64,000 nucleotides of DNA, from NCBI GenBank assembly GCA_965240325.2, contig OZ251231.1:1736001-1800000 (forward strand), in the 5' to 3' direction. The stretch's first letter is position 1; each line of letters starts with the position of its first letter. Positions 1 to 10,364 of the stretch are shown here, in pieces. Both the position numbers and the translations under genes were made by a program. The notes beneath the pieces are model-generated. The model did not search any database. It was not told where the DNA came from and saw nothing but the letters and a program-made list of their open reading frames with translations. The stretch is from Rebecca billardiae RCC1528. Lineage: Eukaryota > Haptophyta.

Positions 1-381
1 ACCGCGCAGCCAACATTGCTCCTCAGATCCACGGCTTGTAGGGTCAGATGGACCATCGCCAGGCATGCATCGTCGCAATGCATGCCCCAGAGGGCAGTAT
101 GACCGTCAGAACGGTGATCCTGGCCGCTACCTGCCCATCCTTCTCATGCGCAACCTCACCGGCGCCCCGGTCGTACGGGGTCGTGGACGTGGACGTGAGA
201 GTGGTCGAAAAGTCGGAAGGGAAGCTGTCACTCACGCACACGCGCTCGTACGGCGACGCCGACCGGCGTGTGGCATGCCCCCCGGTCCCGGACGTGCCAC
301 ACGCGCCTTGGAGTGCGTTGGGACGGGCATTCACGCCCGCCGTGGCTTCCCTTCCGAAGTGGGAAACTTCATCTGCCCCCC

Positions 382-467
<86 letters not shown>

Positions 468-831
468 CGACTTAACAGAGTCTGTTCGACGTGAGAACAT
501 TCCGGGGCCGGTGGCCCGGCGGTCGTCGCGGTATACAGTAGACGTAGTAGTCGAATATCCTGCCTCCCAGCTTCCGAGGAAGGCTCGTTTCAGGGGTCGT
601 CACAGAATTATAATCGTGGTCAGCTGACGAGACGATGCACTGCGGAGTGCAGCGAGTTGGCCGAATGGCCGCACATCCGTCTTCGGAGACCACGCTGCGA
701 CGGAGCCTGGCACCGGTGTCCAGTGCCACGGCTGACCGAGGCAGCCGGCTCCCAGCGCGGGGCCAGTGCCCGAAACGTCCGTGACGAAGCTGGACTAGGC
801 GCGGGACGAGCTGGCGCTCCACGCCCCGTGC
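1..831. other. Intergenic, no gene seen
   Basis: Short open frames here run into the TA microsatellite and give Tyr-Ile repeats, which is not a protein signature. I see no conserved coding sequence. The stretch holds a pure TA run and lies downstream of the TRAPPC3 stop codon. Confidence 0.6.
385..466. repeat. (TA)41 microsatellite
   Basis: An uninterrupted TA dinucleotide run of 82 nt, preceded by a short C-rich tract. It is one of several TA runs in the window, all of them in the longer, lower-GC gaps between genes. Confidence 0.97.
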
Positions 832-1446
832 CTAGTCCTCGTCATCCTGGTAGTGCTCGGCGATGACCTCCTTGAGTACCACCGAGATCTCAGTGTGCTC
901 ATCGCCCCACAGCGTGTCCTTGACCAATCTGCACGACACGCGCATGCCGACCATCTCCAGGGCGCCGCGGATGACGCCGCAGAGCAGATTGGAGAAGGCG
1001 AGGTTGGAGCAGTGCTCAGGGAGCTCGACGAACTCCGAAAGCGGGTTCTCTGCGAGCGTCAGCCGAAAGGCCGCATCTGGTGCCGACTGCTGCGACCCGT
1101 CTGCAGGCGGCGACATGGCAGCACTGGCGTGGTGGCACTCAGCCGTGACGCCAAGGAACATGCGGAACGCGACCTTCGCGATGACTTCTCCAGTCTCCTT
1201 GAAGTCGCGGCAGCTCGTCACGTTCGACTTGGCGAGGAACTCGTCGATCATGCGCATCCCAATGTTGTACCCCATCTTCTCGAGCTGCACGGACGTCTGC
1301 TCCACGTCGCCATCAGCGTCTTTGAGCAGCTGCGCGACGATAGCGCCGTACATGAGCGTAAAGAGCTCGCCGCTGACCTTCTCGATCTTGTTGAAGGCCA
1401 CATCCCCCAGCCGCTGGTATGGCGGCGCCGCCCCGGGAGGGGGCAT
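832..1446 (-). CDS. TRAPPC3: TRAPP complex subunit 3 (Bet3)
   Basis: Core subunit of the TRAPP vesicle-tethering complexes, which act as exchange factors for Ypt1/Rab1-type GTPases in ER-Golgi and Golgi traffic. The predicted 204-residue protein matches the Bet3 family from residue 14 to the end: GELFTLMYGAIVAQL, a KMGYNIGMRMIDEFLAKS block, the DFKETGEVIAKVAF helix and CGVIRGALEMVGM. Cys79, in NVTSCRDF, sits where family members carry the palmitoylated cysteine. Human TRAPPC3 has 180 residues; the excess is a Pro-rich N-terminus and a roughly 20-residue Ser/Ala-rich insert in the middle. I chose the ATG at 1446 because conservation begins just after it and sequence further upstream looks non-coding. 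It appears to be a single exon. High confidence. Confidence 0.93.
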   Translation of the reverse strand: MPPPGAAPPYQRLGDVAFNKIEKVSGELFTLMYGAIVAQLLKDADGDVEQTSVQLEKMGYNIGMRMIDEFLAKSNVTSCRDFKETGEVIAKVAFRMFLGVTAECHHASAAMSPPADGSQQSAPDAAFRLTLAENPLSEFVELPEHCSNLAFSNLLCGVIRGALEMVGMRVSCRLVKDTLWGDEHTEISVVLKEVIAEHYQDDED

Positions 1447-3291
1447 CAGTCGCTGCAGCGCCGCAGCGTCCGCGCAATGCCCGCCCGAGTCGACCAAGGA
1501 AGGCCAGCGGCGCGGCCGGACTGCTTCTATGGTATCCGGACCAGATTGTCCAGTTCGGTCGCATGGACGCGGCGACGCGCCGACTACGGGCCCACGCTGC
1601 GACTGGTGCGCGCAGCGTTCTCGGCTCTTCGCGCGAGCGGGCCATGCTCGGCCGGGGGGAGGGGGCGTGCGAGTGCTGCAGGTGACGAACACACTCATGC
1701 GCGTCAAATGAATCCAGACGTGTTTCAAACAGCACTCCATTCTAATTCTATCCGATGCAGCCTCGGCGCGGTGGTGGGAGCGAAGCGGGGAGGGCGGGTG
1801 CTCGCGGGCATGCACGGTGACACTTACCAAGCGTCCACGCACGGTCCATGCGTGGCCGTCAATGGCGTCTCACCAACATCCACCACGGGACCAGTCTTCG
1901 GGCGGGTGCGCCTTCTCCTTTGCCCCGTTCCTCAAGTTCACCCCGGGACACTTTGACCATCGACGAGATGTGCAGCGCGGCGCCCCTCGCCCTTGACACT
2001 CCGTGGCCGGGCGCCGCTTGGCTGCCTGCGCCCCCAATCAAGGGCCACACGCACGAGCTGCATTGTCAGCAATTGGCCAGTGCTCCGCACGAGGACGCCA
2101 CATTGTTGGAATGCAGCCAACACCCCCGTGCCAGCCGCAGCACAGCCCGCGCGGGCTTTTCACCTGGTGCTGTCTCCGGTACAGCATTGGGCAGTAAACC
2201 CACGCAACAGCAGCAGCCTTCGACTATTCGCCGGCTGCGGCCTGTCAGGTGGCGTGGCCGGTTTATCATCGGAGTGACATGCACTCACACACGCGCGTTT
2301 CCCTGCGCTCACCATCCCCCCTCTCCCGGTGTGCCTCGCGGCGGCCCACGGCCCCGCCACCAAGCGCAGCAGCGCACAGGCTGACCAGCGCCAGGACGGC
2401 CACGACAGCATCTGGCCCGCGCTTCGCTCGTCCGTCGCACCGTCCCACATCACGCTGCCGGCGAGCATCACGAACACGCGGAGCTCGGCGGCGGCAGCCA
2501 GGACGGCCGGGCGTTGTGACAGTTTCAGACAGCATTGTCAGTCAGACTCACACAACCGTGTATGTAGTCAGTGCCGTCGCACACGTGTTGCCTGCTGCTG
2601 CCTGCAGACTTTTTTTGGCTTATGAGCGTCACCGATGTAGCAGATGAACATGCATATATATATATATGATTTACAGCAGCGTCATCATCATGACATCATC
2701 ATCGGCCATTAATAATAAGACCGGCCGATTTCGGCCGACAGTACATAGTAGCTGCGAGTATACCGGTCGACAGGTACGGCACGGCAGAGTGGAATCAGTC
2801 TGATGACGCGGCTCGGCGGCTATACACCGTCATCAGTCTGATCGAATATCGATGCTGATGCGCCGGTCTAAACCACGTCGTCGTCGACGTCATCACCGAC
2901 TAGGCGACTACTACCGACTAGTACCGAGTCTCGGACCGCAGCCCTGACGGCGCCGCACAGCCACAGTGCCCTCGGCCGCGCATCAGGCTGATTCTGTGAT
3001 CAGGGCCAGGCGGTCCATCGGCTGTCACTCTAGAGTCTAGTCAGCAGACATCGTGATCGGCTCCGCGGAGTCCGCCGAATCTGATGGCGAATAAGCATCA
3101 TTCATCGTCATCATGATCATCAATAATTATTAAGAATGTCAGTATAAACGAATCGCGGTCTACTATAATCGGACGACTGACGTCTGAGATGGATCAACGC
3201 CGGCGCCGCAGACGTGAGACGAGGACATTGCCGCCCGGCCGCTGCCACTGGTGCCGTGCAGGGTGCAGGGTTCTGCCGTGTTGACGCACTT
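1447..3291. other. Intergenic; low-complexity, no gene seen
   Basis: Upstream flank of TRAPPC3 and downstream flank of the hydroxylase-b5 gene. From about 2640 to 3200 the sequence turns lower in GC and is built from TCATCA, CGAC and CTGA words with a short TA run. Open frames at 1850-2640 on both strands show no recognisable family and no convincing start. An unrecognised small exon cannot be excluded. Confidence 0.55.
2654..2667. repeat. Short (AT)7 run
   Basis: Fourteen-nucleotide alternating AT tract at the start of a lower-GC stretch rich in TCATCA words. Confidence 0.9.
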
Positions 3292-4976
3292 TCAGCGGTG
3301 CGAGCTGACGTGGATCACAGCCGACTCGGCCGCGAGCGCGGCCAAGCAGAATGCGGCGAGCGGCAGTGTGCCCGGCGTGCCCGTGAGCGCGACGAGCCCG
3401 ACCATCATCAAGATGGGCGCGTGGACGGCGAGGTGGCCGTTCCAGAACGAGTCCTCGTCCAGCTTGGGGCCGGACACCTGTGCGCCCGCGAGCTCGCCGA
3501 CGCGCAATGCCTTCAGGATCACGCGCGCCTTGGCCGAGTGGCCGACGTCGTCAAACGCCTTGCTGGCGTCGCGCCCCGCCAGCTCGAGCAGCACCTGCTT
3601 GCCACCCGGGTGCTTCGCCGCGTACGACGTCACGTCGTACACGGTGCCGCCGATCGCGAGCCACGCCGACTCTGGCGTGGCGTGCTCCGCGAGCTGCGCA
3701 AGGGTGATCTTGCCCTGGGCGGCCTCGGCGGCAGCGGCGGCGCTAGAAAGGGCGGCCTCGTGCTCACGCCGTGCCGCCTCCTCCGCCTGCACCTGCTGCA
3801 CGTCGAGCGACGTCGCCTGCGCGCCGATGTACTGCGCGCGGCCCGCCTTGCGCGAGCCGAACGCGGCGTCCCAGAGCCCGCCCGCCGCCGAGAAGGTGAA
3901 GTTGCACCGCTTCGAGCCCTCGTGGTGGAGGTCGTGGTGGTGCGGCATCTGCGAGAAGGGCAGGAAGCGCTGCAGGTTGTGCGCCACATTGAAGTAGCAC
4001 GACACGCCCGAGTGCTTCTCCAGCGACTCCATGATGCGCAGGAAGTGGATGAGGTAGTAGCCGCTGAAGTCGAGCGGGATCAGCAGCTGCGCAAACGTGT
4101 GGCCGTAGATCGCGTTCATGAAGTTGTCGAAGGCGTGCGCCTGGTACGTGTTGCGCGAGAGCGGGTGCGTGGCCTGGTGGTGCACGCCATGGATGTGCGC
4201 CCACTTCCATGGCACCACGTGCCCCGCGCGGTGCGCCCAGTACATCGTGAACGAGAGGCAGTACTGGTGCGCGAGCACGAGCGCGAGCCGCGCCGCCCAT
4301 GAGCGCGTCGACGCGCCCGCGGCCGGGTAGAAGGCGGGGATGAGGAGGTAGAGCGTGAGCGCGAGCAGCGCATCAAGTGTGAGCGTCGCGCGGTCGTGCA
4401 GCGTCTGCGCGCGCAGGTCCTTCAGCTCGCGGCCCGTCAGGTCGCACTTCTCGCGCAGCGCGTGCTCGAGCGGCGGCTGCGTGCGGTACTGCGGCTTGGT
4501 GAAGTAGACGTACTCGAGCCACGCGTTGTAGCCGCGGCTGAAGAGCGACATGGCGAGCATCCATGCACCGATTTCGACGAGTGACTGCGACCCCACCGAG
4601 GGCGTGAAGTGACCTCCTGGGTTGAGCGCGCCGAGCGCGATCATGCCAACGCGCGAGCCAAACTCGATGGCCGTGTTCACCACGTCGCCGGAGAAGAGGA
4701 GGGAGCTGAAGTGGCGGCCCTGAAGCTCCTGCTCGTCGTGAAGCGTACGCGTTGGGCTGGCGCTCGCGCTGCGGGGCGGCGACCACGTTGGGCAGGAGCG
4801 CGCGCGCGGCGGCGGAGCGCGGTCAGCACCGGCGCATGCGTGCGCGTGCGCTCGGCAACACGCGCCGCAGCGGCTCACCTGCTCACGCGCGGGAGGCTGT
4901 CCTTGTTCTTGGATCGGAGGCGGACAACCGCCTGCTGCTGCGGATCGGAGATCGTCGCGATCGTCGTCTGCGACAT
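3292..4976 (-). CDS. Fatty acid hydroxylase superfamily protein with C-terminal cytochrome b5 domain
   Basis: Two exons by my reading: 4879-4976 and 3292-4768, with a 110-nt intron (donor GTGAGC, acceptor CCCGCAG). The frame is kept and the product is 524 residues. The N-terminal two thirds is a membrane di-iron hydroxylase of the sterol desaturase/fatty acid hydroxylase superfamily, with histidine clusters HRAGH, HGVHHQATH and HHHDLHHEG between hydrophobic segments. A linker rich in Ala and Glu leads to a cytochrome b5 domain with the two haem-ligand motifs HPGG and GHS. The last 50 residues hold two more hydrophobic stretches. The b5 domain would supply electrons to the di-iron site, probably at the ER membrane. 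Substrate (sterol, sphingoid base or acyl chain) cannot be told. In the yeast Scs7/FA2H type the b5 domain is N-terminal, so the order here is reversed. Confidence 0.85.
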
Positions 4977-5366
4977 GGAGCTTGGAGGTGTGCGGGCGCG
5001 GGTGTGTCTCGGGCGGGAGTTTGCGGTCGCTCGCGGTGTGCGTGCGTTGCGTGAGCTCCTACTACTGAGCTCGTCGTCAGCTCGAGGCGCTGGGCTTTGC
5101 TTCCCCGGTAGGTTGGGCACACGAACCTGCCGGAGATTTCGCGCCTTGAATCAGCGCAGGTTGAAGGTGAAATCTGCGCTCGCACGGTTGGAACTTGGAA
5201 GGTTCCGAAGAGAGGCGCCGCCGTGCAGGCTGGTATTTTCGTCTGCTGATACCAATAGCTACCACAGTTTACTATGTTTTAACGTGCACACAGTAAGCAG
5301 TAGCAGTATTCGTGCTCAGCTGTAACGACGTACGTAACCGAGCCGGTACGATGCCCCGTCACTGGC
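4977..5366. other. Intergenic between two minus-strand genes
   Basis: About 390 bp covering the 5' flank of the hydroxylase-b5 gene and the 3' flank of the GH3 gene. The open frame of exon 1 of the hydroxylase extends upstream to 5120 with another ATG, so a longer N-terminus is possible. No other feature seen. Confidence 0.5.
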
Positions 5367-7859
5367 TCACTGCGAGGGCAAGACCAGCGGCTGCAGCACG
5401 GCTTTCTCCACGCCCGCCACGACGACACGCGCGGTGAGCCGCGTGCCCGCGCCGCTCTGGTCGACGCCCTGGTCGCAGAAGCTCAGCTCGTACTCACCGC
5501 GCACGCTCACGCCGTCGCCTGCCTCGTCGTACAGCTGCAGTGCGCGCGCCGACGCGTCGAAGCGGAGCGTCGCCGCCTCGGCCGGCCCGAGCGACACGCG
5601 CTGGAAGTCGAAGAGCTGGTACGCCACGGCGCTCGCCGCCTCGGCAGCCGGGAGGCGCGTCGGCGAGAAGAAGGCGGTGATGACTGTGTCACCTCGCACC
5701 GCGCCCGTGTTGGCGACGACGAGCTCAAACGTGCGCACGCGGTCGGGGTGCCGGTTGTCGAGGCTCGCCTTGCGCACGTCCGCGCCACGCGCCGCCCAGT
5801 GCAGTGAGAAGCTGGTGTAGCTCAGCCCGAAGCCGAACGGCCACAGCACATGCTTGGCAGGGTCGCCGCCGTGGTACCGGTACGTGCGGCCGAGCGCGTT
5901 GCCCGCGTGCGGCGCGACGTGGAAGTCGAGCATCCCGACGGCGCGCGTGTACGAGCGGCGGTACACGGTGACGGGCAGCTTGCCGAAGCGGTTGGCGTGG
6001 CGCACGTCGCCGAACAGCGCCTGCGCGATCGTCTCCGAGCCGTAGAAGCCCGGGTAGAACCCCTCGACGATCGCGGCCGGCCCTCCTCGGATGGCCTCGG
6101 CCGCGACCGCGCCACCGTTGATCAGCACGACGACGACGCGCGCGCAGGCGCGCAGCACGGCGCGGATGAGCGCGGGCTGCGCGCCGGGGAGGCCGAGCTC
6201 GGCGCGGTCTCGCCCCTCCTCCTCCACGCTCGAGTCGAGCCCGACGAAGAGGATGGCCTGATCCGCGCGCCGCGCCGCCTCGACCGCCGCGCGCAGCCCG
6301 CGCCTATCTGTGGAGCGCACGCTGGGCAGCCCGGGCGCGTGGAGCACTGGCCCGCGCGCGAGCGCGCGCACGGCCTCGAGCGGGGTGGCGACGCACGCAA
6401 AGTACCACTCGGGCCGCTGCTCGCCCGTGCCCGCCGCGGTGTGGTTCCCCGGGCACACCTGCCCGAAGTACTTGCCGAGGAGGACCTCGCGCGCGCTCGA
6501 GAGGGGGCCGATCACAGCCGTGGTCGCGGCCTCGGCCGCGCTCAGTGGCAGCACGCGCGGCGAGGCGCGGTCGGGCTCGGCGCCGCTGCGGTACGCGAGG
6601 GCTGGGTTCTGCAGCAGCACGAGCGACTGCGCCGACAGCTCGCGCGCGAGCCGCTCGTGCTCCGGCGCGCGCACGGCCGTCGGCGGGATGCGCCACAGCG
6701 GCTGGTCGTCAATCGGGTCGAAGAGGCCGAGCCGAAAGCGCACACGGAGCGCGCGCGCGACGGCGGCGTCGAGCTGCCCGCGGGTGAGCGCGCCGGTGCG
6801 CACCGCGCGCGCCGCCTCGTCCATGTACGGCGAGCCCGTGCCCCACGGCTCGCCCTGCGGCCAGTCCGCGCTGTCCACATCGCAACCGGCCGCGAGCGCG
6901 CGCGACACCGCGCACGTCGCGTTCGCGCAGAAGCGATGGGCCTTGTAAATGTCAGCGACCGCCCCCGAGTCGCTCGTGACGTAGCCGTCGAAGCGCCAGG
7001 TGGAGCGCAGCACGGTGCGGAGTAGCCACGCGCTCGCGCACGCGGGCGTGCCGTTCACCGCGTTGTACGAGCACATCACGCCCGCCGCGCCGCCCTGCTC
7101 GACGCCCAGCCGGAAGGGGCGGAGATATGTGGAGGCCGCGTCCCGGCGCGTCAGCACCGCGTTGGCCGTGTGCCGCGTGACGGTGCCGTTGGCGGGGTCG
7201 AAGGTGCCGTTCGCGTCCCAGTGGCCCTCTAGGCTGTTCGCGTCGAAGTGCTTCAGCGTCGCCACCGCCTGCAGGAAGCGGCGCTCGAGCGGCGAGCGCT
7301 GCAGCCCAAGCGAGTACTCGACGCCGAACAGGCCGGCAAGCAGCGGGTCTTCGGACGCAGTCTCCATGTTGCGCCCCCAGCGCGGGTCCCGCGTGACCGC
7401 GACGTTGGGCGACCAGCAATCGAGGCCGATGTGCGGCAGGTTCCCGTCGTGGTCCTCGCCCACGCCCTGCAGCCAGAGCGAGCGGAGCTCGACCCCGATG
7501 GCCGCGCCCATCGCGCGCCAGCCCGTGCGGTTGAACGTCGCGCCGAGCGCGCCCGGCGTGGGGAAGGACGTCGGGCACCGCGTGAAGTTCGAGCCACAGC
7601 GCGCCTGCACGCCGTGCACGCAGTTGCCGCCCCAGTCGTACTCGGGCACGCCGAGGCGCGGGATGGCGCCCCGCGGGCTCGCGCGCGCGGTCAGGAGGAC
7701 CGGCTTCTCCTCCTCGCGCAGCCGGCCGACGAGGTCGGCGACGCGCGCATCGAGACCGAGCTTCGGATCGCAGAACGGGAACTCCTCGCGATCCGACGGC
7801 CTCGAGCACGCGCGCGGGATCGTGCCCGCCGACGCGGCGGCGAGCAGCACGGCGAGCAT
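5367..7859 (-). CDS. GH3 family glycosidase, plant BXL-like beta-xylosidase/arabinosidase
   Basis: An 830-residue secreted glycoside hydrolase family 3 enzyme, expected to release terminal xylose or arabinose from polysaccharides or glycoproteins. A short hydrophobic signal peptide (residues 1-18) is followed by the GH3 TIM-barrel domain, with IPRLGVPEYDWGGNCVHGV, SPNVAVTRDPRWGRNMET and LKHFDANSLEG. The catalytic nucleophile is probably Asp297 in GYVTSDSGAV. The second alpha/beta domain (LFVGLDSSVEEEGRDR) and a C-terminal fibronectin III-like domain (GFGLSYTSF) follow, so all three domains of a plant BXL are present. I chose the ATG at 7859 because it opens directly onto the signal peptide; the open frame extends 39 codons further. 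The gene is intronless as read. It is divergent from the TMEM65-like gene, with only 129 bp between start codons. Substrate specificity is inferred from family resemblance. Confidence 0.92.
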   Translation of the reverse strand: MLAVLLAAASAGTIPRACSRPSDREEFPFCDPKLGLDARVADLVGRLREEEKPVLLTARASPRGAIPRLGVPEYDWGGNCVHGVQARCGSNFTRCPTSFPTPGALGATFNRTGWRAMGAAIGVELRSLWLQGVGEDHDGNLPHIGLDCWSPNVAVTRDPRWGRNMETASEDPLLAGLFGVEYSLGLQRSPLERRFLQAVATLKHFDANSLEGHWDANGTFDPANGTVTRHTANAVLTRRDAASTYLRPFRLGVEQGGAAGVMCSYNAVNGTPACASAWLLRTVLRSTWRFDGYVTSDSGAVADIYKAHRFCANATCAVSRALAAGCDVDSADWPQGEPWGTGSPYMDEAARAVRTGALTRGQLDAAVARALRVRFRLGLFDPIDDQPLWRIPPTAVRAPEHERLARELSAQSLVLLQNPALAYRSGAEPDRASPRVLPLSAAEAATTAVIGPLSSAREVLLGKYFGQVCPGNHTAAGTGEQRPEWYFACVATPLEAVRALARGPVLHAPGLPSVRSTDRRGLRAAVEAARRADQAILFVGLDSSVEEEGRDRAELGLPGAQPALIRAVLRACARVVVVLINGGAVAAEAIRGGPAAIVEGFYPGFYGSETIAQALFGDVRHANRFGKLPVTVYRRSYTRAVGMLDFHVAPHAGNALGRTYRYHGGDPAKHVLWPFGFGLSYTSFSLHWAARGADVRKASLDNRHPDRVRTFELVVANTGAVRGDTVITAFFSPTRLPAAEAASAVAYQLFDFQRVSLGPAEAATLRFDASARALQLYDEAGDGVSVRGEYELSFCDQGVDQSGAGTRLTARVVVAGVEKAVLQPLVLPSQ

Positions 7860-7988
7860 GAACGGGCGGGCCTTCGCGAGTTCGCGTCCACTCGGAGTCC
7901 CCGGCCGTCCGCGCCACTCCAGCTTCTCAAAGCTCTGGCGCCGATCGCCGATTATTCTCGCCGACGACAGGACCACCGCGGCACAAGC
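7860..7988. promoter_or_regulatory. Shared divergent promoter, GH3 / TMEM65-like
   Basis: Only 129 bp separate the two start codons, so both promoters must lie here or overlap the 5' ends of the genes. No TATA or CCAAT box is evident. Confidence 0.55.
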
Positions 7989-8741
7989 ATGTCGCTCAGC
8001 CTGATGCGCGCCATTGGCGTGCGCGCGTGCGGGGGGCGAATCCCGTTTCCACGCATCGCCGCTCGCGCGCTATGCACGCACGAGCGCAGCGCGCCCGACC
8101 CGGAGCAGCTCGCCGCAGCCCTCGCCTCCGACCCAGACCTTGCAGAGAAGGTTCTCGCCACGCTGCCCGAGGGAGCGCGCAAAAGGATCGGGCTGGCATG
8201 GGCCATGACGGCGCTCGAGGACGAGTTCTCCAAAGCGGACGTGAATAAGGACGGTACGCTGTCGTACGAGGAGTTCTCCAGATGGGGTCGTGAGGTCGTC
8301 CAGTCCGGGCCATCACCGGACACCACGCCGCCCAGCAACACGCAGCTGTGGCACCACTTCCTGCGTTGCACCGTCCCCTTCACTGCGTTTGGCATGGTGG
8401 ACAACGGGCTGATGGTGATCACGGGCGAGGCGATCGACAGCACGCTCGGCGCGCTGCTGGGCATCAGCACGCTCGCCGCGGCGGCGCTGGGTAACGCGGC
8501 GAGTAATGGGATTGGGATGGGCGCGCACGGCGCCATCGAGCGCATGGTCGCGCGGCTGGGCATCCCGGACCCGCACCTGACGCTCGCACAGATGCGCTCC
8601 CCGACCACCATGATGGTCAAGACGAGCGGCGGCATTTTCGGCGTGTGCGTTGGCTGCCTGATCGGCATGTTCCCGCTACTCTTTATGAACAAGCAGCGGG
8701 AGGGCGCGGAGGCCGACGACGGGGACGGGGGCAAGGCCTAG
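7989..8741 (+). CDS. TMEM65-like mitochondrial membrane protein with an EF-hand
   Basis: A 250-residue protein. The first 30 residues are Arg-rich with spaced hydrophobics and no acidic residues, like a mitochondrial presequence. Residues 84-95 form a canonical EF-hand loop (DVNKDGTLSYEE) with all calcium ligand positions filled. Residues 125-235 match the TMEM65 family: TVPFTAFGMVDNGLMVITGE, then LGISTLAAAALGNAAS, and a last membrane helix GVCVGCLIGMFPLLFM. Human TMEM65 is an inner mitochondrial membrane protein recently linked to sodium-dependent calcium efflux, and to my knowledge it lacks an EF-hand. Here a calcium sensor appears fused to the membrane domain, which suggests direct calcium gating. 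The ATG at 7989 is preferred because it opens on the presequence. Single exon. Confidence 0.83.
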   Translation: MSLSLMRAIGVRACGGRIPFPRIAARALCTHERSAPDPEQLAAALASDPDLAEKVLATLPEGARKRIGLAWAMTALEDEFSKADVNKDGTLSYEEFSRWGREVVQSGPSPDTTPPSNTQLWHHFLRCTVPFTAFGMVDNGLMVITGEAIDSTLGALLGISTLAAAALGNAASNGIGMGAHGAIERMVARLGIPDPHLTLAQMRSPTTMMVKTSGGIFGVCVGCLIGMFPLLFMNKQREGAEADDGDGGKA

Positions 8742-10364
8742 TTACTGCTGTGCTCCATACCCTGCCCGGCGCCCAGCTTCCCTCGCACCTGCCGCGCGGC
8801 TTCTGACGGCTTCCAGTCACGGTGCCACTCGTCACGGACCACCGCCAGCCGTCGTCGGGGACGGGTGTGAGGTGACTGTGTTGTCACGGACTGGCTCTGA
8901 AGTCTGAGCTGCGACGATATGGCAGGCCGGTGGCGCGGTGCGCCGGCCGGGCCCTCAGCCTCAGGCCGACGGCGACGACGACTAATACTGTACGGAGCCC
9001 CTGACAGGCTGGCTCACTATTTGCACTAGTAACGTCAATGATGGTATAGTGTCACTGTGATATATACTGTATGAGACTGACTGCATGTGAAATTCTCCGC
9101 CAAAGGATGAGCATATATTGCGCGTGGCTTGAGAGTCAGAGAGCACTCTGAGCAGTCATATCGTAGGAACGACATCACGCCTTTCAGTTGAATATCACTG
9201 ATCACTGACTTTCAGCGTACTGTGTACATATGCCATCATTCTGATCGACCTGCGCGGCGGCGCGACCAGCGGCGTCACGGACACGGTCCGCGCCGCCGAC
9301 CGGATGATGAATCCTGTCGTGGTAATCAAGCGGGTCGCGCGCGGATCGTCGGACTGCCCGCCGGCGGACGATCTGACGAGTGTCGAGTGACTACTGACGG
9401 TGCCGGCAGCCGGCGCGCCCGGGCGCCGGCCCGTCGGCCCGGCAGCGGCCGCCTGGCGCCCGGCCGCCGGGCCCGCGGGGGTCGCGCGCCCGCGGGCCCC
9501 GGGCCGCGGCGGGCCCGGCCCCGGCCCGGCGGGCGGGGGCCGCGGCGCCGGTATAGTGCCGCGCCGCGCGCGGTTTCGACAGTTCGGCCCCGGCCGGCGG
9601 GGCCGCGCCGGCGCGCGCGGCGGGCGCGGGCCGCGGCCGCGGGACCGTGTGACCCGTGGCCACTGACTGGGTGGGGCACGCGGCCCGCCGCCGTGGCCGT
9701 GTGCCGGGGCGGCGTGACGCCGGCGGGCCGGCGGCGGCTGGCACTGGCAGTGGCGTGCCGGCGTCCGGGACCGGGCCCGCGTCGCGCCGCCGAGGGCAGT
9801 GGGAGTACTGGGAGTGGGACCGGACCGACACCGTGTAGTTAGTGTCTGTACTCTGTATCATAGTAATTGTCTGTAATTAGTATATCAGTAGTCGCAGTAA
9901 TTCTTGCCGCTGACACTGTGAACTAAATCAAAATGTCATGTAGTAAGCTATAGGCACTGAGCACATATGCGCGCTCATCATTCATCATGAAACTCGTCTC
10001 GAGTTACGAGTCGAGCCCGAGCACGCAGCCGCAGGGGCGCCGCACGGTCTCTGACTCTCGTCTCTCTCTCTGACCCTTCGGCGCGGAACTTCGGACTCGG
10101 AGTCTGCGCCAGAGATGGCGATTTGCACCGGCGCGGCAGCCCCCGAGGCAGACACCTGACGTGCCATCGGACGCCACCACCGACGAGGCGGTCCGTAAGG
10201 GAGCGGCACAGGCGTGTCGCGGACGGCACTCCAGCCGCTGCAACATGCGTGCAGATCTCCTGTTGCAGCCCACGAGACATGCTCTTTCTCAGCGGTTCCT
10301 GCGCGGCGTGGAGGCAGGCAGTGGCTGCGGCACGTGCGGAGCAGCAGGCGCGAGCTAGCTCGGC
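8742..10364. other. Convergent intergenic region; low-complexity
   Basis: 3' ends of the TMEM65-like gene and NF-YB face each other across 1.6 kb. From 8750 to 9230 and from 9840 to 10010 the sequence is lower in GC and made of ACTG/TGAC words. Between them lies a very GC-rich block. Open frames here are Arg/Ala/Gly/Pro-only and unconvincing. No RNA gene recognised. Confidence 0.6.
9395..9660. repeat. GC-only cryptic repeat block
   Basis: About 270 bp of almost pure G and C, in overlapping GGCCC, CCGGC and GCGCG words with many short self-complementary stretches. Similar blocks occur at about 13265-13560 and 27885-27945, again between convergent genes. Confidence 0.75.

Noticed and set aside
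48-627. Frames ending in Tyr-Ile repeats
   Set aside because: Translation of the TA microsatellite; the same effect occurs at 45075-46312.
853-1956. Plus-strand frames over TRAPPC3
   Set aside because: Antisense to a well-matched Bet3 protein and without similarity of their own.
2160-2535. Small minus-strand frame with a hydrophobic stretch (VVAVLALVSLCAAALGG)
   Set aside because: One hydrophobic run in GC-rich sequence is expected by chance; no family match and Arg-rich elsewhere.
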